Positions 25,142-33,952 of a stretch of 64,000 nt of DNA are shown piece after piece (within the stretch, counting starts at the first letter, position 1; each line of letters begins with the position of its first letter). Under the pieces are notes generated by a model that was not told the DNA's origin, searched no databases, and saw only the letters and a list, made by a program, of their open reading frames with translations. The position numbers were made by a program, and so were the translations under genes. The DNA is taken from the NCBI RefSeq assembly GCF_000519185.1, contig NZ_JAFA01000007.1, positions 1 to 64,000 of the forward strand. The letters are read 5' to 3'. The DNA is from Paraburkholderia nodosa DSM 21604 (GTDB lineage Bacteria; Pseudomonadota; Gammaproteobacteria; Burkholderiales; Burkholderiaceae).

Positions 25142-26068
25142 TCAGGGGCACAGCAGTGCCGCTGCGGAAAACCCGCCGACGCCTCGTGCAAAGAGCAGGA
25201 GCGGCCTGCCGGGAACCAGTCCATCGCACTGCGCGAGATTGATGAACGCATCGCTGACGGTGACGTGGCCGATCCGGCCGAAATTCTGCGCGAACAAGCG
25301 GTTCCGCGGGATCCGAAGCGAATCGAGCAGGCGATACCACGCAGGCAGGTCCAGATGGTGGGGCAGGACAAGCTGGATATCGTCCAGTAACAAGTGCGCC
25401 TGCTGGAGCGCATGACGGATCAGGTTGCGTGCCGTAAGGAAGGACTGCGCGGCCAGACGAGGATCGTTGTTTGCCAGCACGCCTGGCCATCCCAGGCCGC
25501 TGGCGTGTGTCGCGATCGCAAGCAGGCGGTTCGCCACACCGCCGCGCTCGATGAATGCAGCAAAGGCACCATCACCGAGAATCCCCTCGCCCTGCATTAA
25601 CCTTTCCGACTCGATCGGCATCGCATCGGCGCCGACAAGCAGCACCCGCTCCATAGACGGGCGGGCGATGAACATCGCGCGGATGATACGCAGTGCGCCA
25701 AGGGAGGATGCACAATGCTGCTGCGCGAACGAGAAGGCGTCGGCGTTGGCGAAACCGAACCGGTCACAGAGCAGGCCGGGCAGGGACTGCGGCGGCGGCG
25801 CAACGCTGCCCTGAAGCGTGTGCACGTAGACGAGGCCGTCCACTGTCTCGGGTGCGGCGCCGGAGGCGAGCAGGAGCCGCTGGATCGCACTGGCGGCGAG
25901 CCCGATTGCGGTCTGCCCATCCGCGTTGCGGAAGTGGCGCATCCCCGCCTGCTCCAGGTCCAGCGCGGTCGTGGTTTTCTGCCGGGTCCGCTTTGCCCAG
26001 CTGCGGACGTCGTCGACGCGATCGGGAAGATGAAAGGCGACGTGCGCTATGCCGAGATCGGGGATCAT
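25142..26068 (-). CDS. KAS III-like enzyme with catalytic Cys, second pair (PqsC-type)
   Basis: A 308-residue thiolase-fold protein related to FabH. The nucleophile is visible in FAQQHCASSLGAL and the active-site His in LPHHLDLPAW. The position of FabH's Asn reads NFGRIGHVTVSD, so Asn is replaced by His; PqsC also lacks the Asn. The start at 26068 overlaps the stop of the preceding gene (ATGA), so it is translationally coupled to its Cys-less partner. It is inferred to perform acyl transfer or decarboxylative condensation as a heterodimer. It is the last gene of the ten-gene operon and is paralogous to the protein at 31709-32656. Confidence 0.8.
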   Translation of the reverse strand: MIPDLGIAHVAFHLPDRVDDVRSWAKRTRQKTTTALDLEQAGMRHFRNADGQTAIGLAASAIQRLLLASGAAPETVDGLVYVHTLQGSVAPPPQSLPGLLCDRFGFANADAFSFAQQHCASSLGALRIIRAMFIARPSMERVLLVGADAMPIESERLMQGEGILGDGAFAAFIERGGVANRLLAIATHASGLGWPGVLANNDPRLAAQSFLTARNLIRHALQQAHLLLDDIQLVLPHHLDLPAWYRLLDSLRIPRNRLFAQNFGRIGHVTVSDAFINLAQCDGLVPGRPLLLFARGVGGFSAAALLCP

Positions 26069-27126
26069 GGGACGCACCGGATGTCATCCTGCTGATGGAG
26101 GGAAGGTGCGCTGTGCGCCTTCAGCAGCGCCGTGCCCACAAAGCCGCCCATCCCGTAGCCCCACAGCAATATGCGGTGCGTGCAGCAATCGTTCGCGCGC
26201 CTGAACGCCTGTGCAAGGCGTACGAATGATTCGGCTGCGCCGAGATGAACGCAATCCTGATGGGGTGCTTCGGTCCCCGGCCGGCCGAGCCGCTCGCAGA
26301 CTGCCGTCGAGAGCGATGAGATTGCCGGGTGCCCCACAACCGCGTCGATTTCATCGCGGTGAAGGCCGTGTCGTGCGAGGAGGCAATCGATCATCGATAG
26401 CAGGGTGAATGTCCGCGCATCGGCGGCGCCTGCCGCTGGATGCCTGATGCGAGCGGGAACGTGCCGGGTTGCGGCGTCGAGTAGCTGCAAGCCCGCTGTT
26501 GCGTGGCGGGTTCTCTCAACGAGGAGTGCAGCAGCGGCATCTCCGTGCACGATGTCAGGCCCGCATATTCTGGAAAACGGTGGACACCACTTTTCCGCCG
26601 CGACGATCAGTATCGTGTGCACGTCCGGTTCAGCAACGATCAGATCGGCCGCAAGCCGCAATGCAGTGAAGGGTGTCACGCCGTGCTGCTGGGAGACGGA
26701 AAAAGGAAAGCACGGTGTGCCGGTTTCCGCGCACAGCCGTCCGGCAATCGTGGTCGAAACGTGTTCATCCAGACTGCTGTGGCAGAACATCACGACGTCG
26801 ACCGGGCGTGCGTCCCGCGCACGTGTGGCACCGATCGCCTTCGCCACTTTTGAGGCGAGTCCGGAAAGGTCGGTACCGGTTTCGACCGGTACCATACAGG
26901 TCATGTCCGGTGCTGCCAGACCGGGATTGGCAAGGCACGTACCAGCGGTTTCCTCACCCGGTGATGCCTCCAGCCAGTGTGCGTGGTCGGGATGCCAGGA
27001 TCTCACCCAGGCATCCCAGCCGGCATGCCCGCTTGCACGCAGTGCTGAGTCCATCGCCGTCCATTGCGCCAGCGGTATCGCCTGTGGCACCCACGCCGTA
27101 ACAGCGGTGATGACTGGCACGTTCAT
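26065..27126 (-). CDS. KAS III-like protein without catalytic Cys, second pair (PqsB-type)
   Basis: A 353-residue thiolase-fold protein. Where active relatives have QQ(H/N)C, this one reads SVSQQHGVTPFTAL: the nucleophilic Cys is Gly. The FabH Asn region reads CVHLGAAESFVRL. VAAEKWCPPFSRICG and HGDAAAALLVER show that the fold is kept. It overlaps both neighbours by four bases, GNAT upstream and the Cys-containing partner downstream. The arrangement matches heterodimers such as PqsB-PqsC, in which the degenerate subunit shapes the pocket. It is most similar to the protein at 32653-33687. Confidence 0.75.
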   Translation of the reverse strand: MNVPVITAVTAWVPQAIPLAQWTAMDSALRASGHAGWDAWVRSWHPDHAHWLEASPGEETAGTCLANPGLAAPDMTCMVPVETGTDLSGLASKVAKAIGATRARDARPVDVVMFCHSSLDEHVSTTIAGRLCAETGTPCFPFSVSQQHGVTPFTALRLAADLIVAEPDVHTILIVAAEKWCPPFSRICGPDIVHGDAAAALLVERTRHATAGLQLLDAATRHVPARIRHPAAGAADARTFTLLSMIDCLLARHGLHRDEIDAVVGHPAISSLSTAVCERLGRPGTEAPHQDCVHLGAAESFVRLAQAFRRANDCCTHRILLWGYGMGGFVGTALLKAHSAPSLHQQDDIRCVP

Positions 27127-27731
27127 GCATCACCCCCAGGTGGGACGGGAGCGTTGGCGAGATCGGCGGGCAGCAGATCATGGAGGACGCGCCCAAACCG
27201 TGAACCCTGCACGACGTGGCAATCCCGCTGCAGCCCGATTGGGTGAAAGCCGATCCGCTCGAGCAGGCGCCGCGAGCGCACGTTGCATTCCACGGCCCAC
27301 GCCGTGATGCAGTGCAGCCGGTCCGTGTCGAACGCTTCGCGCAGTAGCCCGATCGAGGCGAGAAACGTCATGTCGCGACAAGCGGCCCGCCGGCTGTCAC
27401 GTAGTACCCAGAACGAGCCTGTGCCAAAGGCAGGCGCCAGATCGCTGAGCGCCACAAGGCCGCTTGCCGCTTCATGGCCGCTCGGCCCGAACACACGCAG
27501 GCGGTGCCGTTCGCTTTGCATCATGAGCCGCACGGCCAGCACGGGAAGCGTCTGGCGGCCCTGCCCAAAATCAAACCACTGGTTGATCTCCGGTTCGGCA
27601 AGCCAGGTTGCGACGTCGTCCACATCGTTGCTGTCAGGTTCGCGAAGCCAGCACGTACCGAAGGGTGCGCCGGTCTGGTCGGAGCCTTCAAGTCCGTGCG
27701 AGGGGACTTGCGCCGGCACGTCGCTGCTCAC
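27123..27731 (-). CDS. GNAT-family N-acyltransferase
   Basis: A 202-residue GNAT protein. The start is a GTG at 27731 overlapping the upstream stop (GTGA), with AGGAG seven bases before it; upstream codons lie inside the preceding gene. Family features include an N-terminal WLAEPEINQWFDFG segment as in RimJ/RimL-type enzymes, and the central VWVL-like strand GSFWVLRDSRRAAC. The C-terminal CNVRSRRLLERIGFHPIGL is the conserved motif C/D ending in the fold's beta-bulge. It probably acylates an amine produced in the pathway using an acyl-CoA or acyl-ACP donor. This is inferred from context. Confidence 0.75.
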   Translation of the reverse strand: MSSDVPAQVPSHGLEGSDQTGAPFGTCWLREPDSNDVDDVATWLAEPEINQWFDFGQGRQTLPVLAVRLMMQSERHRLRVFGPSGHEAASGLVALSDLAPAFGTGSFWVLRDSRRAACRDMTFLASIGLLREAFDTDRLHCITAWAVECNVRSRRLLERIGFHPIGLQRDCHVVQGSRFGRVLHDLLPADLANAPVPPGGDA

Positions 27732-28840
27732 CGGGAAACTCCTGCTGGCAAATGGCCTGAGCCGGATGCGGTGAACGTGCGTAGCGCGGCCTCGACCTTC
27801 ATCAACAGCGCCGCAAACCAGTGCATCGACATGAACCGTGCCGCAGGTGGCAGACCTTCCACAAAGCCGTGACCGCCGCACAGCTGGACAAGCTCTCGCG
27901 CAACATCCATGGCTTCAGCGCACACGTGGCGGGCCATCTGTGGCACGAGCGCGGTCTGCGCGTGGGTATCCTGCATTGTCACTGACCGGAGAAAGAGATG
28001 GGTGGTGTGCGCGGACACGAGCATGTCGGCGAGGCGGGCCGCGACAAGCTGATGGGCGATGATCGGCTTGCGGAACGTCTGTCGGGTCACGCTGTAGGCC
28101 AGGGCGAAGTTCACACTCTGCTGCACGGCGCCGCAAAGCAGCGTGCAGAGGTAGATGGCGGTGTCGATGAGCCACTGTCTTGCCGGATCACCGCCCTGGC
28201 TCACGCCCCCAGGCGCCAGCAGGATCGGGGTATCACCTGCAGGCCGGGCTGGGTATCGCTCGATGGATAGCGCACCGAGTACGGCAACAGGCGCAACCCC
28301 ATGGCTATCCTGCCCGCCAGGGAGCCTGGCGAGGCAGAGCCGCGGCCCCTCGTCGTCCATACGGACCATCATGACCGGCGAGACGGGGTGGTGACGCAAT
28401 ACCCAGAGGCTCGAAGCATCGGCGTCAGGGATACCCAGTGCGATCGAGATCGTGCCGTCAAGGTAGTGCTGGATATCCCGATGAGGTAGCCGATCCAATG
28501 CATTGGACTTGCGCAGTGTCATCAGAGCGGGGCTGCTTAGGGTGAGCTCGGCGGCGCGTTCCAGCGGACCGGCTGCGAACTGTTCAATGACGAGTGACAG
28601 GTCGTGCTGGCTGACTTCCATGCCGCCCATCTCCCGCGGCAGGATCATGGTCGCGAGGTCGAGCGTCGCGGCGAGCCTGACCGTTTCGTTCCACAGGGAA
28701 GGGTCTGGCTGTTGCCCGAACAGTGGCTCGAGGCGTTCGTGCGCAAACTGTCGTGCGGCCGCACGTAACCCGCACTGATCGTCGCCGAGGGCCCACGACG
28801 CGGGTGTGAGACCCGCCGCGATGGATTCACGCGATGGCAT
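27728..28840 (-). CDS. Acyl-CoA dehydrogenase-like protein 2
   Basis: A 370-residue flavoprotein-fold protein. The C-terminal domain has SVTRQTFRKPIIAHQLVA and LVQLCGGHGFVEGLPPAARF, standard helices around the FAD site of acyl-CoA dehydrogenases. The usual (I/M)xEGT segment with the catalytic Glu is not found. The protein ends early compared with the 441-residue relative in the same operon. It may be a non-catalytic partner in a heteromeric dehydrogenase, or use a Glu placed elsewhere. It overlaps the GNAT gene by four bases and follows the decarboxylase after 24 bases. Confidence 0.78.
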   Translation of the reverse strand: MPSRESIAAGLTPASWALGDDQCGLRAAARQFAHERLEPLFGQQPDPSLWNETVRLAATLDLATMILPREMGGMEVSQHDLSLVIEQFAAGPLERAAELTLSSPALMTLRKSNALDRLPHRDIQHYLDGTISIALGIPDADASSLWVLRHHPVSPVMMVRMDDEGPRLCLARLPGGQDSHGVAPVAVLGALSIERYPARPAGDTPILLAPGGVSQGGDPARQWLIDTAIYLCTLLCGAVQQSVNFALAYSVTRQTFRKPIIAHQLVAARLADMLVSAHTTHLFLRSVTMQDTHAQTALVPQMARHVCAEAMDVARELVQLCGGHGFVEGLPPAARFMSMHWFAALLMKVEAALRTFTASGSGHLPAGVSR

Positions 28841-28864
28841 GATGTTTCTCCGTATCTCGTAGCG

Positions 28865-30073
28865 TCATACGAGTATTTCGACGGGTTCGGGGTGACTCAG
28901 GAAATGCAGCGGACTCGCTGAGCGTCCATATGCGCCCGACTGTTTCACCACGACGAAATCGCCGATGTGGACTTCGGGAAGTTCAATGTCGTCCGCCAGG
29001 CGGTCGAGCGGCGTGCACAGGCAGCCCACCACGTGGCAGCGTTTGCGTGTTGCACCGTCGGGGCGATTTCCGATGACGACCGGAAAGTTGCGGCGAAGGA
29101 TCTGGCCGAAGTTGCCGGAGGCAGCGAGGTGATGGTGCAGCCCGCCATCCGTGATGACGAACGTTTTGCCGCGCGAGATCTTGTGGTCGATCACGCGGCA
29201 CACGTAGATGCCCGCCTCCCCGACCAGGTAACGCCCGAGTTCCAGGATGGGCGTGATTCCCGGCAGACGCTCGTACAGCTGTGGCAGCCAGTCGTGCATC
29301 GCCTCGCAGACTGCCTTGATATCGAGCGGTGTTTCGCCCGGGAAGTAAGGGATACCAAAGCCGCCGCCAAGGTTCACGAACCGCGGTGGTTTGGTCAACC
29401 CGCTCGCCAGCCGCAGGACGAGCTCAACGCTGTGTCGCTGGGCCTCGATGACCGTTGCTGCATGCAGACACTGCGAGCCCCAGAAGATGTGAAAGCCGGC
29501 GAGTGCGACTTCCCGCGCCTGGAGTTCATGCAGCAGCGCGGGCACCTGGTCCACATCGACGCCGAACGGCGCTGCACCGCCGCCCATGCGCATGCCGCTG
29601 TGTCCGACCTGGAAGTCGGGGTTGACGCGGATGGCCACGCTGGGCTGCACGCCGAGCTCCCAGCCGAGTGCGGTGACGAGCCGCAACTGGGTTTCCGATT
29701 CCACGTGCACGTTCACTCCGCAGGCGACGGCGCGCCGCAGGTCGTCATGAGACTTGCCTGGCCCGGCAAAGCCGATTGCGGCCGGGTTGGCGCCCGCATC
29801 GAGCGCGAGGGCCATCTCCTGTGCCGAGGCGACATCGAAACCGTCGACCCGCGCGGCGAGGTAGTGAACCACGGCGGGCATCGGATTCGCCTTGATCGAA
29901 TAGTGCAGGGATATGCCGCAGGGCAGCAGGTTGCGCACTTCCTGGATGCGGGCGTCGATCGCGGAGCGGTCATACGCAAAAAAAGGTGTGCTCCCGGCCC
30001 GATCGGCCAGCTGTCTCACAGCTACGCCACCGAACTGCAACCCAGGAGGCCGTCGAATGAAAGTCAGGCTCAC
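28865..30073 (-). CDS. PLP-dependent decarboxylase, exosortase A-associated type (Orn/DAP/Arg decarboxylase class 2 fold)
   Basis: A 402-residue alanine-racemase-fold decarboxylase. The PLP Lys sits in HYSIKANPMPAVV. VNLGGGFGIPYFPGE, ELGRYLVGEAGIYVCRV, DGGLHHHLAASGNFGQ and GCLCTPLDRLAD follow at family spacing, the last holding the active-site Cys and Asp. These strings are those I know from the decarboxylase family found beside exosortase A/PEP-CTERM loci, yet no exosortase is encoded here. The start overlaps the ligase stop (ATGA). The probable substrate is an amino acid or an aminoacyl derivative; which one cannot be told. Confidence 0.87.
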   Translation of the reverse strand: MSLTFIRRPPGLQFGGVAVRQLADRAGSTPFFAYDRSAIDARIQEVRNLLPCGISLHYSIKANPMPAVVHYLAARVDGFDVASAQEMALALDAGANPAAIGFAGPGKSHDDLRRAVACGVNVHVESETQLRLVTALGWELGVQPSVAIRVNPDFQVGHSGMRMGGGAAPFGVDVDQVPALLHELQAREVALAGFHIFWGSQCLHAATVIEAQRHSVELVLRLASGLTKPPRFVNLGGGFGIPYFPGETPLDIKAVCEAMHDWLPQLYERLPGITPILELGRYLVGEAGIYVCRVIDHKISRGKTFVITDGGLHHHLAASGNFGQILRRNFPVVIGNRPDGATRKRCHVVGCLCTPLDRLADDIELPEVHIGDFVVVKQSGAYGRSASPLHFLSHPEPVEILV

Positions 30074-31683
30074 GATGCCTTCTCCCCCGAATGGCGCGCG
30101 AGCGAGGCAAATCCAGACTCGGCAACCTGGTTGCGCAGCGCCACCCGGTCAAACTTGCCGTTGGGATTGCGCTGAATCTCGGGACAACTGATGATTTCTC
30201 GCGGAGCCATGTAACGTGGCAGGCGCTGCGCACACCAGTTGCGCAGGTCATCGATATCCGAGTCACCGGCCAGGACGACGAGCAGCGTCACTGCTTCACC
30301 GAGCGTGTCATCGGGAATGCCCAGCGCGAGTGCTTCGGTGACGAGGCCGCTTGCGTGAGCCGTTTCCTCGATTTCCTCCGGACTGATCCGGTAGCCGGAA
30401 CTCTTGATCTGGGCGTCGTTGCGGGCGATGAAGTAGAGAAAGCCTTCGCTGTCGCGCCGCACGAGGTCGCCGGACCAGACCGCCATATCACGCGGCGCAC
30501 CGCCCGGCTTCATTTCGGGCGAGGGGCGAAAGCGTTGCGCAGTCCGTGCGGCATCGTTCCAGTAACCGAGTGTGACGCACGCGCCGACGTGTACCAGCTC
30601 GCCGGGTTCGTCGGGCGTGCAAGGCGTACCATCCGCTCGGACCACCAGGATCCGCGCATTGGGCACGGCCTTGCCGATCGAGTCAGGCCGCTGGTCGACC
30701 TGTGCGGGATCGAGCCAGGTGGAGCGGAATGCCTCGGTCAGCCCGTACATCAGGTAAGGCGCGGCACGGGGGAAGAGCGCCCTGAGCTTTTGCAGCACGG
30801 GCAACGGGAGGTGACCGCCAGTGTTCGCGAAGTAGCGCACTGCATTGCGCGGCCCGTCTGGCCACGTTGCGCCCGCGAGTTGCATCCACAGTGGCGGTAC
30901 ACCGGTGATGGCCGTGATGCTTTCGCGCTCGCATGCGAGAACGGCGTCCTGCGCTGTGAGGTAGTTCAGCAGGACGGCTGTTGCGCCAGCGGACCAGGCC
31001 GAGGTGAGCTGGCTCAGGCCGGCATCGAAGCTCAGTGGGAGCAGCGCAAGGATGCGCTCGGACGGCGTGTGACGCAGATACTGCGCGACGCTCCAGGCGC
31101 CCTCTAGCAGGTTCCGGTGACTGAGCATCACGCCCTTGGGCAGGCCTGTGGAGCCGGAGGTATAGAGCACGGCAACAAGGTCGGTGTCAATGCCCGGCGT
31201 GGACGATGCCGGCATCGAGGCGTTGCCGGGCGCGAGGTCCTGATCCGGCCAGCGATGCAGCCTGAGCGTTCCTGTGCCGCAGAACGCTGGCGGCGGCTCG
31301 TCTACCACGATCAGGTCGGATACTGGCGCAAGGCCTTCTGCAGCCTGCGAGCGGGCGCGCAAGGCAGAGGTCACAAGACACCGCGCACCGCTGTCGCGTA
31401 GCACGTGGGCCACCTGGTTGGGTTTCAGTAGCGGATTGACCGGGACGAACACGCAGCCTGCTGCGCAGGCACCGAGCATCGAGACGACGGTCTCGATTCG
31501 CTTGTCCAGAAAGATCGCAACGCGTTCTGCCGGAGCGATGCCGAGTGAGGACAAGGCATACCCGAACGCACGGCTGCGGTTTAGCAGTTCGAGATAGGAC
31601 AGGCGGTCATCGCCGCACACGAGCGCCTGCGCGTCAGGTGTGTGGCACGCTGCGGACTGCACAAGGTCAAGGAGGTTTCTCAT
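30070..31683 (-). CDS. AMP-forming acyl/aminoacyl ligase, exosortase A-associated type
   Basis: A 537-residue ANL-superfamily enzyme that activates a carboxylate as adenylate and most likely loads the operon's carrier protein. The core motifs are VLYTSGSTGLPKGVMLSH (A3), YLMYGLTEAF (A5), WSGDLVRRDSEGFLYF (A7), KSSGYRISPEEIEE (A8) and NPNGKFDR with the C-terminal catalytic Lys (A10). Overall it resembles the ligase family encoded next to the exosortase A-associated decarboxylase, and here too the decarboxylase follows directly with a four-base overlap. Substrate is unknown. Confidence 0.88.
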   Translation of the reverse strand: MRNLLDLVQSAACHTPDAQALVCGDDRLSYLELLNRSRAFGYALSSLGIAPAERVAIFLDKRIETVVSMLGACAAGCVFVPVNPLLKPNQVAHVLRDSGARCLVTSALRARSQAAEGLAPVSDLIVVDEPPPAFCGTGTLRLHRWPDQDLAPGNASMPASSTPGIDTDLVAVLYTSGSTGLPKGVMLSHRNLLEGAWSVAQYLRHTPSERILALLPLSFDAGLSQLTSAWSAGATAVLLNYLTAQDAVLACERESITAITGVPPLWMQLAGATWPDGPRNAVRYFANTGGHLPLPVLQKLRALFPRAAPYLMYGLTEAFRSTWLDPAQVDQRPDSIGKAVPNARILVVRADGTPCTPDEPGELVHVGACVTLGYWNDAARTAQRFRPSPEMKPGGAPRDMAVWSGDLVRRDSEGFLYFIARNDAQIKSSGYRISPEEIEETAHASGLVTEALALGIPDDTLGEAVTLLVVLAGDSDIDDLRNWCAQRLPRYMAPREIISCPEIQRNPNGKFDRVALRNQVAESGFASLARHSGEKAS

Positions 31684-31708
31684 GGGTGGATTGCGACGAG
31701 GATGAGGG

Positions 31709-32656
31709 TCAATGGCGGATCACCATCGCGCCAAAGCAGCCGGCAAGTCCGCTGGAGAACAGCAGGGAGTGTGAGCCCGGTTGCGCGCGCGGCGCGGTGA
31801 GCAGGTTGATGAACGGGTCGGCGCCGAACACGTGGCCAAGGCGTGCGAAATTTGCCGTGAAAAGTCGCTCCTGCGGCACGCACAGCATGGCCATCAGACG
31901 CTGCCAGCCGCAGAGGTTGACGTGGTGAGGCAGGACATGGACGAGTTCACTGGCCGTCACGCCTGCCTGTCGCAGCGCCGTACGCATCGTCGTGAATGCC
32001 GACCAGTAGTAGTGGTCATCCGGCACGGGCTGAAGGTCGTCGTCTGTGCCGCGGTAGTAACGGCCGTCTGTATAGAGGTGTAGCCCCACGATGCCGTTGC
32101 AGCCGGCGCCGCGCTCGAGCAGGATTGCGCATGCGCCGTCGCTATGCAGCGCAAGCTCCGCGATAGCGCGTAAAGGGTCGCAGCCGGAGCCCATCACGTC
32201 CGAACAGACGACGATCGCGCGCCGGATGGGGCGACCTGCGACGGTGAGCACGCGAAGGACGCGGATCGCGGCCATTGGCGAGACACAGTTCTGCTGCATC
32301 ACCGAGAACGCGAGGGCATGATCCAGTCCCATGCGGGACTGGATGAATGCCGCGGTACCGGCAGGCGGTGCCAGGACGCTGCTCTGGATGGTATGGGTGT
32401 AGACGAGCGCATCGATGCTTGCCGGTGTTGCGCCGGTGTCCTCGAGCAGGGCAGCAACCGCCTCACACGCGAAAGTCACGGGTGATGCCGACGCAGCGTC
32501 GTGGAACTGCTGCACGCCGTTGCGCAGCAGCGCGCTCGCGCGTGCCTCGGGAAATCCGCAGCGACAGGCCCAGGTATTCACATCAACCGTGCGCGCGGGC
32601 AGGCTGAACGCGATGCCGGATAGTGAGAGCCAGGAGCGGGTTGCCGGCGCGGTCAT
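31709..32656 (-). CDS. KAS III-like enzyme with catalytic Cys, first pair (PqsC-type)
   Basis: A 315-residue FabH-related protein. The nucleophile is in SVMQQNCVSPMAAI and the His in LPHHVNLCGW. The Asn position reads NFARLGHVFGAD, with His in place of Asn exactly as in the paralogue at 25142-26068. The ATG at 32656 overlaps the stop of its Cys-less partner (ATGA). Like PqsC it would keep a Cys-His dyad, suited to acyl transfer without malonyl decarboxylation or with an unusual extender. There are 25 bases between its stop and the ligase start. Confidence 0.8.
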   Translation of the reverse strand: MTAPATRSWLSLSGIAFSLPARTVDVNTWACRCGFPEARASALLRNGVQQFHDAASASPVTFACEAVAALLEDTGATPASIDALVYTHTIQSSVLAPPAGTAAFIQSRMGLDHALAFSVMQQNCVSPMAAIRVLRVLTVAGRPIRRAIVVCSDVMGSGCDPLRAIAELALHSDGACAILLERGAGCNGIVGLHLYTDGRYYRGTDDDLQPVPDDHYYWSAFTTMRTALRQAGVTASELVHVLPHHVNLCGWQRLMAMLCVPQERLFTANFARLGHVFGADPFINLLTAPRAQPGSHSLLFSSGLAGCFGAMVIRH

Positions 32657-33687
32657 GACTGGCTCGCGCGGTATTGGAGGATCGCGCAGCCGGCCTGTCC
32701 CTGAAGGCCGGCCGACCACAGCAGGATGTGCTGTCCGTCTGACGGCGTGGCCGAGCGCAGCAGTGCGTCGAGCTGTGCTGGTGTGTCGGCGGCACACAGG
32801 TATCCGGTCTCATCCAGGTCCGGGAGCGACATCTGCCCGTCCGGGAGCCGGGCCTGCGCGCTGATGCTGCGTGCGAGCGTGGCGTCGATGCGCGCAGGCA
32901 CGGTCCAGTCGATTACCCTGGGTGTCACGCCTGCCCGCGTACACGTTTGCCCGATGAGCTCGACCACGGCCGCTTCATCGACACAGGCATCGTGGGACGC
33001 CACGGGCGCCGAAGGCGTCCACACGTTGACCGCGAGCACATCCCACGCGGGACGAAGGCGTCGCCTGACCAGTACGGCAGCCGCACCGTCAGCCAATGTG
33101 GTTAGCGATCCGGCCAGCCGGGAAAAGGGTGGCAGCCAGCGTTCGGCGCCAACGATCAGTGCACAGCGCAAGTGCTCATCGCCAGCCATCATGTCGGACA
33201 CCATCTGCAGCGCAAGAAAGAAGGAAACGCCCTGCAGCTGCCCAATCGCGAATGGCGCACCCGTCGAACCCAGTTCGCCGTGCAACCGACCCGCACACGA
33301 GAGCGCGAGGTCCTGCTCGAAACTTGTCGCACAGACGATGACCTGGTCCGGCGCGACGGTCTCCCTGTCTGGACACTGCCCGACAGCTTCGGCGGCTACC
33401 CTGGTTGCCATTTCCGAGAGGAGCAGCTGTGGCTCGCTGGCGACATGCAGCGGCATTGCGGTGCGTGCCACCGCCGACAGGTGTGCGACGGGATCTCGAT
33501 CTGTGACCTCGCGGCTCCAGCGCAGCGTATCGGCATACACCGATCGCATGATGCTTTCCCGTGCGGATGAATGTGCGGCCGCCGGCGGGCGCAACTCGAG
33601 ATCGGGCCGCACGCGCGCCTGTGGGACATACCGTGCCGTGGCCGCGATGCATGCCTGCCCGCGGACGGGGTCAGTTACGGCCGACAT
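32653..33687 (-). CDS. KAS III-like protein without catalytic Cys, first pair (PqsB-type)
   Basis: A 344-residue thiolase-fold protein. At the nucleophile position it reads AIGQLQGVSFFLAL (Gly for Cys), and no active-site His or Asn can be placed. VGAERWLPPFSRLAG and DGAAAVLVRRR align with the degenerate subunit of the second pair. It overlaps the carrier-protein gene by 17 bases at its start and its active partner by four bases at its end. It is inferred to be a structural or substrate-shaping subunit. Confidence 0.72.
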   Translation of the reverse strand: MSAVTDPVRGQACIAATARYVPQARVRPDLELRPPAAAHSSARESIMRSVYADTLRWSREVTDRDPVAHLSAVARTAMPLHVASEPQLLLSEMATRVAAEAVGQCPDRETVAPDQVIVCATSFEQDLALSCAGRLHGELGSTGAPFAIGQLQGVSFFLALQMVSDMMAGDEHLRCALIVGAERWLPPFSRLAGSLTTLADGAAAVLVRRRLRPAWDVLAVNVWTPSAPVASHDACVDEAAVVELIGQTCTRAGVTPRVIDWTVPARIDATLARSISAQARLPDGQMSLPDLDETGYLCAADTPAQLDALLRSATPSDGQHILLWSAGLQGQAGCAILQYRASQS

Positions 33688-33952
33688 GGGATTCCACGAA
33701 TGAGACGAGGTTGCCGAAACGCAGGAACAGGTCGGCGCAGAGGTCCTCCGGCGCGAGCGTGAAGGCGAAGCGCTGCTCGAGCTGCAGAAGCAGGTCTGTC
33801 ATGTTCATGGAGTCGACACCAACGTCGAAGAGGTTCGTGTCGTCCGCGATCAGCTCGGCAGCCAGGGTGCTGCCGATAGCCGACAGCAGGCATGACCGGA
33901 CGGTGGCTGCGAGTTCCTCGCGTCCGGGTCCGTGCGTGTCAGGCGTCGTCAT
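33671..33952 (-). CDS. Acyl carrier protein
   Basis: A 93-residue carrier protein. NLFDVGVDSMNMTDLLLQLE contains the phosphopantetheine attachment Ser (DSM, about residue 48). The flanking helices and the acidic surface (ADDTNLFDVG) are as in ACPs. It overlaps the dehydrogenase gene by 14 bases and the KAS-like gene by 17. It is the only carrier in the operon and presumably holds the intermediate made by the AMP ligase while the dehydrogenases and KAS III-like enzymes act. Confidence 0.9.
   Translation of the reverse strand: MTTPDTHGPGREELAATVRSCLLSAIGSTLAAELIADDTNLFDVGVDSMNMTDLLLQLEQRFAFTLAPEDLCADLFLRFGNLVSFVESHVGRN

Noticed and set aside
28967..30175. A 402-residue plus-strand open frame opposite the decarboxylase
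   Set aside because: It is an antisense shadow of a high-GC gene; the minus-strand protein has complete family motifs.
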